Shown piece by piece: positions 6,931 through 10,044 of a DNA stretch of 10,044 bases (positions are counted from its first letter, which is position 1; each line of letters opens with the position of its first letter). Where the stretch lies: NCBI GenBank assembly GCA_023819365.1, contig JAMWBP010000010.1, forward strand, positions 1-10,044, in the 5' to 3' direction. The position numbers and the translations under genes were made by a program. Under the pieces are notes generated by a model that saw nothing but the letters and a program-made list of their open reading frames with translations, was not told where the DNA came from and did not search any database. Source of the stretch: Candidatus Omnitrophota bacterium (GTDB taxonomy: Bacteria; Ratteibacteria; UBA8468; B48-G9; JAFGKM01).

Positions 6931-7463
6931 TCCTCTGCCTGGATCCATGTTCCACTGGGGGAGTATTTTTTCATCACATCAGCAAAAATCCTTTTGAATT
7001 TAGCAATCTCTCCTGCAGGCACATTGTTTATCTTAAGCAGTTCATCCATCATTATCCTTCTCTGCTGGTTCTCATCGTTCACAATTTTTCTTACCCTTTT
7101 TGCTCTTTCCGGGTCAGAAGGGAGGTCCCTCACCACAACAGTAAACTCATTCGTCTCACCAACAAACCCTTCTTTTTTATATGTATCCAGTTCCTCACGC
7201 CAGGTATCCATCTTTTGTTTCGCTGCCTTTATCACAGGTGAATCGGTCTTTATATCCTTCTTCACTTCAATAACCTCCTGGGCATAAGCAGCATCTGTAA
7301 ATATGAAACGGAATAGATTACTCTGCGGTTTAATCTGTGATGGTGGGGCAAGCAATTCTTCCGCTGCCTTTTCTATCTTTTCTTCAGGAAAGGTCACATA
7401 TACATTTACTATTGCACAGCCAGCAAGCGCAAGAACCGATAACAAAATCCATCCCTTTTTCAT
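6912..7463 (-). CDS. YdbL-like DUF1318 lipoprotein
   Basis: This 183-aa protein begins MKKGWILLSVLALAGC, a type II signal peptide with lipobox LAGC, so Cys16 would be lipidated. The mature start, AIVNVYVTFPEEKIEKAAEEL, and the C-terminal pattern of VNDENQQRR, a helix, then [14 protein letters not shown] are typical of YdbL/DUF1318 proteins, which are often encoded beside YdbH/YnbE-type envelope proteins. Function is poorly known; an envelope role is likely. The start at 7463 is fixed by the strong GGGGGAAG Shine-Dalgarno and by the signal peptide. A frame extending to 7508 would put 15 extra residues before the signal. It is the first gene of the - strand operon and overlaps the alpha subunit start. 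No YdbH or YnbE gene is visible here. Confidence 0.85.
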   Translation of the reverse strand: MKKGWILLSVLALAGCAIVNVYVTFPEEKIEKAAEELLAPPSQIKPQSNLFRFIFTDAAYAQEVIEVKKDIKTDSPVIKAAKQKMDTWREELDTYKKEGFVGETNEFTVVVRDLPSDPERAKRVRKIVNDENQQRRIMMDELLKINNVPAGEIAKFKRIFADVMKKYSPSGTWIQAEEWYRKE

Positions 7464-7464
7464 T

Positions 7465-7474
7465 CTTCCCCCTT
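7465..7474 (-). promoter_or_regulatory. Ribosome binding site of the lipoprotein gene
   Basis: On the - strand this reads AAGGGGGAAG, ending just before the ATG at 7463. It decides the start in favour of the lipoprotein form, over the 15-residue upstream extension. Confidence 0.7.
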
Positions 7475-7506
7475 GTTTATAAAAATCTGTTAATCTTCTT
7501 ATTTCC

Positions 7507-7535
7507 ATTTTACCCTATTTTATCTGGAATAACAA
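7507..7535 (-). promoter_or_regulatory. Probable promoter of the - strand seven-gene operon
   Basis: On the - strand, TTGTTA (7535-7530) and TAAAAT (7512-7507) are separated by 17 bp. A start near 7500 would give a leader of about 37 nt before the lipoprotein ATG. The site lies in the 79-bp gap between the divergent lipoprotein and GGDEF starts. I see no convincing promoter on the + strand in the same gap. Confidence 0.5.
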
Positions 7536-7542
7536 CATCAAA

Positions 7543-8655
7543 ATGGATAATTTGAAATATTTAGAAAAAAAATTTAATATATTAGTGATGAAGAACATAA
7601 TAAGGGACAGAATATTTATAATAACAGAGGCCCTACTTTATATTGTAGTAACAATTACTATAATTCTGGCTGCTATGTGGGTAGAACCGGTTGCTACCTT
7701 TAGATATGCTTTGAGAATTATAATCCCTTTTCTTCTGATTACATACTTTTTCCTTTTCCTTGTCTTTAGAATAATCCGATTTTACTACCATTCTCTTCTT
7801 CAACAGAAAAATTTTATAGAAATACTTAATACAGGGTTGATACGGCTGGGTACCCATATAAAAATAGATGCCATCTTGAGAGAAAGTTTAGATATATTTC
7901 TTAATTTTTACGGGGGAGATAGAGGAATTATTCTTATAATCGGGGGCCGCATTAAAGAATATACATCAGGTGATATATTGACGGTCAATGTCTCTAAAGA
8001 AGATAAACATTATAGTAAGTCAAACAGAAGATATTCTGTTTTTACATTTTCTCCTGGAAGTATATCTGGAGAAATGGATGAGAAGATTAAACAAGCCCTT
8101 CAGGAATATGATTTTGGAAAGTGTAGGGAGGTAATTATACTCCCTGTAGGAGACAGAAAGAAAACAAATGCAATTGTCATCGTTGGTATATCAGATTTAA
8201 AGAGAAAAAATAAATATATACTATTTGAAGAGACAAAAAATGAAATAGATATCTTCCTGAGACACCTCAACATAGAGATTGAAAACGCTATACTTCACGA
8301 AGAGATTAACAAAGCATCTATAACCGATGCTCTTACAGGCCTTTATAATAGAAGGTATTTTCAAAAAAGAATAGAACAGGAGTTTGCCAGAGCAAAAAGG
8401 GCTGGTTTTCCAATCTCAATTATGATTTCAGACCTTGACAATTTTAAGTATTATGTTGATAGTTACGGACATCCAAAGGGCGACCAGATACTTTCAGAAC
8501 TCGGTTCCCTGATAAAGAAATCTATCAGGGAAAGCGATGTGGTCCGCCGGTTTGGTGGGGATGAATTTGCATATCTTTTACCTTTCACATCAAGTGATGA
8601 AGCAAAGGTTTTTGCGGAAAGGATTAAAAAAATGTATCAAGATATATATTTTTAA
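7543..8655 (+). CDS. Membrane-bound GGDEF diguanylate cyclase, frameshifted near its C-terminus
   Basis: The predicted enzyme makes cyclic di-GMP from two GTP. Two membrane helices (about 24-45 and 57-80) are followed by a GAF-like sensor region (about 90-250) and then the GGDEF domain. It starts with TDALTGLYNRRYF (261-273), has SDLDNF for metal/GTP binding (296-301), an I-site RESD (329-332) and an intact GGDEF (338-342). The frame stops at TAA 8653-8655 after 370 residues, before the last strand and helix of the domain. Those residues are encoded immediately afterwards in the -1 frame, to 8828, so one T appears to be missing from the run at 8649-8653. As read, the protein would probably be non-functional. 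Restored, it would be 428 aa. No clear Shine-Dalgarno is visible. A later ATG at codon 16 is an alternative start. Confidence 0.85.
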   Translation: MDNLKYLEKKFNILVMKNIIRDRIFIITEALLYIVVTITIILAAMWVEPVATFRYALRIIIPFLLITYFFLFLVFRIIRFYYHSLLQQKNFIEILNTGLIRLGTHIKIDAILRESLDIFLNFYGGDRGIILIIGGRIKEYTSGDILTVNVSKEDKHYSKSNRRYSVFTFSPGSISGEMDEKIKQALQEYDFGKCREVIILPVGDRKKTNAIVIVGISDLKRKNKYILFEETKNEIDIFLRHLNIEIENAILHEEINKASITDALTGLYNRRYFQKRIEQEFARAKRAGFPISIMISDLDNFKYYVDSYGHPKGDQILSELGSLIKKSIRESDVVRRFGGDEFAYLLPFTSSDEAKVFAERIKKMYQDIYF

Positions 8656-8828
8656 AAGGTGAAGTTGAAAGAGAGGTTAATCTCACAATGAGTATAGGAA
8701 TTGCAACCTTTTCAGAACATGGACAGACAGAGGAAGAGATTATAAGTAAAGCAGATCAGGCACTATTTACTTCAAAATCTGCGGGTAAAAACAGAATAAC
8801 TATATATGGAGGAGGAATGATATGTTAA
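8652..8828 (+). pseudogene. Out-of-frame C-terminal part of the GGDEF domain
   Basis: From TTA 8652 to TAA 8826-8828 this frame encodes 58 residues that complete the upstream GGDEF domain. They include LTMSIGIATFSEHGQTEEE, the usual SIGIA strand, and then ADQALFTSKSAGKNR, the closing helix (ADxALYxAKxxGRNR in most members). It has no start codon or ribosome binding site of its own at the junction. Adding one T to the five-T run would read DIYFLKGE without a break. The cause may be a sequencing or assembly error in a homopolymer, a real inactivating mutation, or slippage. Confidence 0.85.
8808..8816 (+). promoter_or_regulatory. Strong ribosome binding site for the two-TM protein gene
   Basis: GGAGGAGGA lies 5 nt before ATG 8822. 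It sits inside the end of the displaced GGDEF frame, whose TAA overlaps the new start region, so ribosomes completing the cyclase could pass to the next gene. Confidence 0.7.
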
Positions 8829-9403
8829 ATTATGGAATCTTATCTTCCATTATAAATATCGGGATTGCCTTTATCCTTATAACTCTATCAGCGATACTGC
8901 TAAAGATAAACAGGGAGAAATTTGTGTGTGGAGTAGTGCTTTCGGTTATATATACAGGATTTGCTGTATATTATCTCTGTCTTGTCTTACTATATCCGCA
9001 CTCTGTCCTGCAAAAAACTGTGACAACTCCGATTACTCCTTCAAAAACTATAGAGCCCCAGAGAGAAAACACAGAAGAGACCATGGACTTCACTATGATA
9101 ATAACCACACAAGATAATACTTTTTCTCTTGCTCCGGATGGTGAATTAGAGATGAAAAAAAGCAATAGATTTAAAATAGAAAAGGTTGTATTATCTCGTT
9201 CAGGTTCCGACGAAATAACAGCAGACATAAAAGGATTTGTAGGCAATGCAAGAAAAAATGACTTACAGGATATCGGATACTGGGTAACATATAATGATAT
9301 GCTTAAACACTGGGCTATTAAAGGAGAGAAGGACAAATTTGAAATTCAGATAAAAGAAGGTAAAAAATTACTTGGGGTTGTCTATGTAAAATTCATTGAC
9401 TGA
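8822..9403 (+). CDS. Hypothetical two-TM membrane protein with C-terminal beta-rich domain
   Basis: I do not recognise this 193-aa protein. It has two membrane helices, about residues 8-27 (SSIINIGIAFILITLSAILL) and 36-58 (CGVVLSVIYTGFAVYYLCLVLLY), as a hairpin. A Thr/Pro/Glu-rich linker follows (about 65-88), then a soluble domain to the end. The latter looks strand-rich, with alternating segments such as DFTMIITT, FKIEKVVLS, ITADIKGFV, IGYWVTY, FEIQIKE and LLGVVYVKF, like a small beta sandwich or barrel. GGAGGAGGA precedes the ATG, which overlaps the end of the restored GGDEF frame by 7 bp. Tight coupling to a cyclic di-GMP synthase suggests a shared signalling or envelope role, but nothing in the sequence proves it. 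tmk starts 13 bp downstream. Confidence 0.7.
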   Translation: MLNYGILSSIINIGIAFILITLSAILLKINREKFVCGVVLSVIYTGFAVYYLCLVLLYPHSVLQKTVTTPITPSKTIEPQRENTEETMDFTMIITTQDNTFSLAPDGELEMKKSNRFKIEKVVLSRSGSDEITADIKGFVGNARKNDLQDIGYWVTYNDMLKHWAIKGEKDKFEIQIKEGKKLLGVVYVKFID

Positions 9404-9416
9404 AAGAGTATATACC

Positions 9417-10043
9417 ATGAAAAAAAGGGGGATAATAATAAGTTTTGAAGGTATAGACGGATGTGGTAAGAGTACCCAGGCAAAATTATTTTGTAAGTAT
9501 CTTGACAAAAAGGGTCTTGATTATGTGTTTCTCAACGAACCTGGCGGGACATATACAGGAGAAAAGATAAGAAAGATTTTACTTGACAGCAAAAACAATA
9601 TCTGTCCATTAACTGAACTTTTTCTATATCTTGCCAGTCGCAGCCAACTTGTTGAAGAACTCATAAGACCATATATTAAAAAAGGAAAGATAGTTGTCCT
9701 TGACAGATATATTGACTCAACAACTGCATATCAGGGATATGGCAGGGGTATCCCTTTAAAACTTATCAGATATATCCACAATCTCCTTCTCAGAGATTCC
9801 TTACCTGATATAACATTTCTGATAGATGCACCAGCCAAGGAACTTCTATCTGTCTTAAAAAACAAAAAGAGGGACAGAATTGAAAAAGAATCCGTGGAAT
9901 TTCAGAAAAAAGTTAGAGATGGCTACCTTCATATTGCGAGACATGAGAAGAAACGGATAAGGGTAATAAAAAGAAAGACAGTTCTTCTTACACACAAAGA
10001 GATTATAAAAAAGTGGGAGAGATTTATTGATGGATATAAATGA
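9417..10043 (+). CDS. tmk: Thymidylate kinase
   Basis: This 208-aa enzyme phosphorylates dTMP to dTDP with ATP, an essential step in dTTP synthesis. The Walker A P-loop is GIDGCGKST (12-20), followed by EPGGT (41-45) of the dTMP site, then ASRSQ (73-77), the DRY motif (96-98) with DST-TAYQGYGRG, and a LID segment around 148-170 (KNKKRDRIEKES) with the RDRIE typical of bacterial enzymes. Length is normal. I chose ATG 9417, preceded by AAAGAG 8 nt upstream, over a TTG at 9396 that adds seven residues and overlaps the previous gene; the family starts close to the P-loop strand. The stop lies one base before the window end and overlaps a possible ATG of the next gene. Confidence 0.95.
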   Translation: MKKRGIIISFEGIDGCGKSTQAKLFCKYLDKKGLDYVFLNEPGGTYTGEKIRKILLDSKNNICPLTELFLYLASRSQLVEELIRPYIKKGKIVVLDRYIDSTTAYQGYGRGIPLKLIRYIHNLLLRDSLPDITFLIDAPAKELLSVLKNKKRDRIEKESVEFQKKVRDGYLHIARHEKKRIRVIKRKTVLLTHKEIIKKWERFIDGYK

Positions 10044-10044
10044 A
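10040..10044 (+). CDS. Possible start of the next gene (ATGA overlap with tmk)
   Basis: ATG at 10040-10042 overlaps the tmk TGA (10041-10043) in the ATGA arrangement used elsewhere in this window. Only five bases are visible. In many bacteria a DNA polymerase III delta-prime subunit gene follows tmk, but nothing here confirms it. Confidence 0.25.

Noticed and set aside
6891..7241. 116-aa open frame on the + strand
   Set aside because: It is antisense to the lipoprotein and alpha subunit genes, with low-complexity Phe/Ser/Cys-rich content and no supported start. The real frames there have clear family motifs.
8646..8660. Programmed -1 frameshift site in the GGDEF gene
   Set aside because: T-TTT-TAA is a poor slippery site, the downstream hairpin is only about 3 bp, and a programmed shift that simply completes a GGDEF domain is not a known arrangement. 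A missing T is simpler.
1..10044. CRISPR array, riboswitch or other repeat array
   Set aside because: No regularly spaced repeats are visible. The longest gene-free gap is the 79 bp between the divergent starts at 7463 and 7543, which is too short for a typical riboswitch plus promoter.

Overview
The window is AT-rich, gene-dense bacterial chromosome. Mixed evidence points to an anaerobic, Gram-negative-type bacterium, perhaps Omnitrophota or another lineage near the PVC group. The evidence is a ferredoxin-linked 2-oxoacid oxidoreductase, a YdbL-type lipoprotein, and an orphan pseudopilin of the style common in Lentisphaerae, Planctomycetes and Omnitrophica. This placement is an inference from gene style; no marker gene here fixes the taxon.

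Left part, + strand (1-1863). The window opens in the last 37 codons of what looks like an insertion-sequence transposase. A near-consensus sigma70-type promoter (112-141) overlaps its stop codon and drives a small, very basic 60-aa protein. Next come a complete tRNA-Ser(GGA), a membrane-anchored HEAT-like repeat protein, and a pseudopilin-like protein whose start overlaps the HEAT gene's stop by one base. The pseudopilin carries a canonical EF-hand calcium-binding loop.

Middle part, - strand (7535 down to 1855). Seven genes are packed head to tail with overlaps or gaps of at most 15 bp, and look like one operon read from a promoter at 7507-7535. In transcription order they are a YdbL/DUF1318 lipoprotein, the alpha and beta subunits of a Vor-type 2-oxoacid:ferredoxin oxidoreductase, a DUF1614 membrane protein, RadC, a UDP-glucuronate 4-epimerase-like protein and a UDP-glucose 4-epimerase-like protein. 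The operon therefore mixes 2-oxoacid oxidation with nucleotide-sugar supply for surface glycans. No gamma or ferredoxin-like delta subunit gene is next to alpha/beta. The last gene runs into the 3' end of the pseudopilin gene with a 9-bp convergent overlap.

Right part, + strand (7543-10044). A membrane-bound GAF-like/GGDEF diguanylate cyclase is interrupted by a one-base frameshift in a T run near 8650; the missing C-terminus follows at once in another frame. A translationally coupled two-TM protein of unknown family and thymidylate kinase (tmk) follow. The window ends at a probable ATGA junction with the next gene.

Most of this is ordinary chromosomal content. I do not see a clearly new defence or mobile system. 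The points most worth checking are the GGDEF frameshift, the EF-hand pseudopilin, the missing oxidoreductase subunits, the unknown two-TM protein, and the small basic ORF between an IS end and the tRNA.
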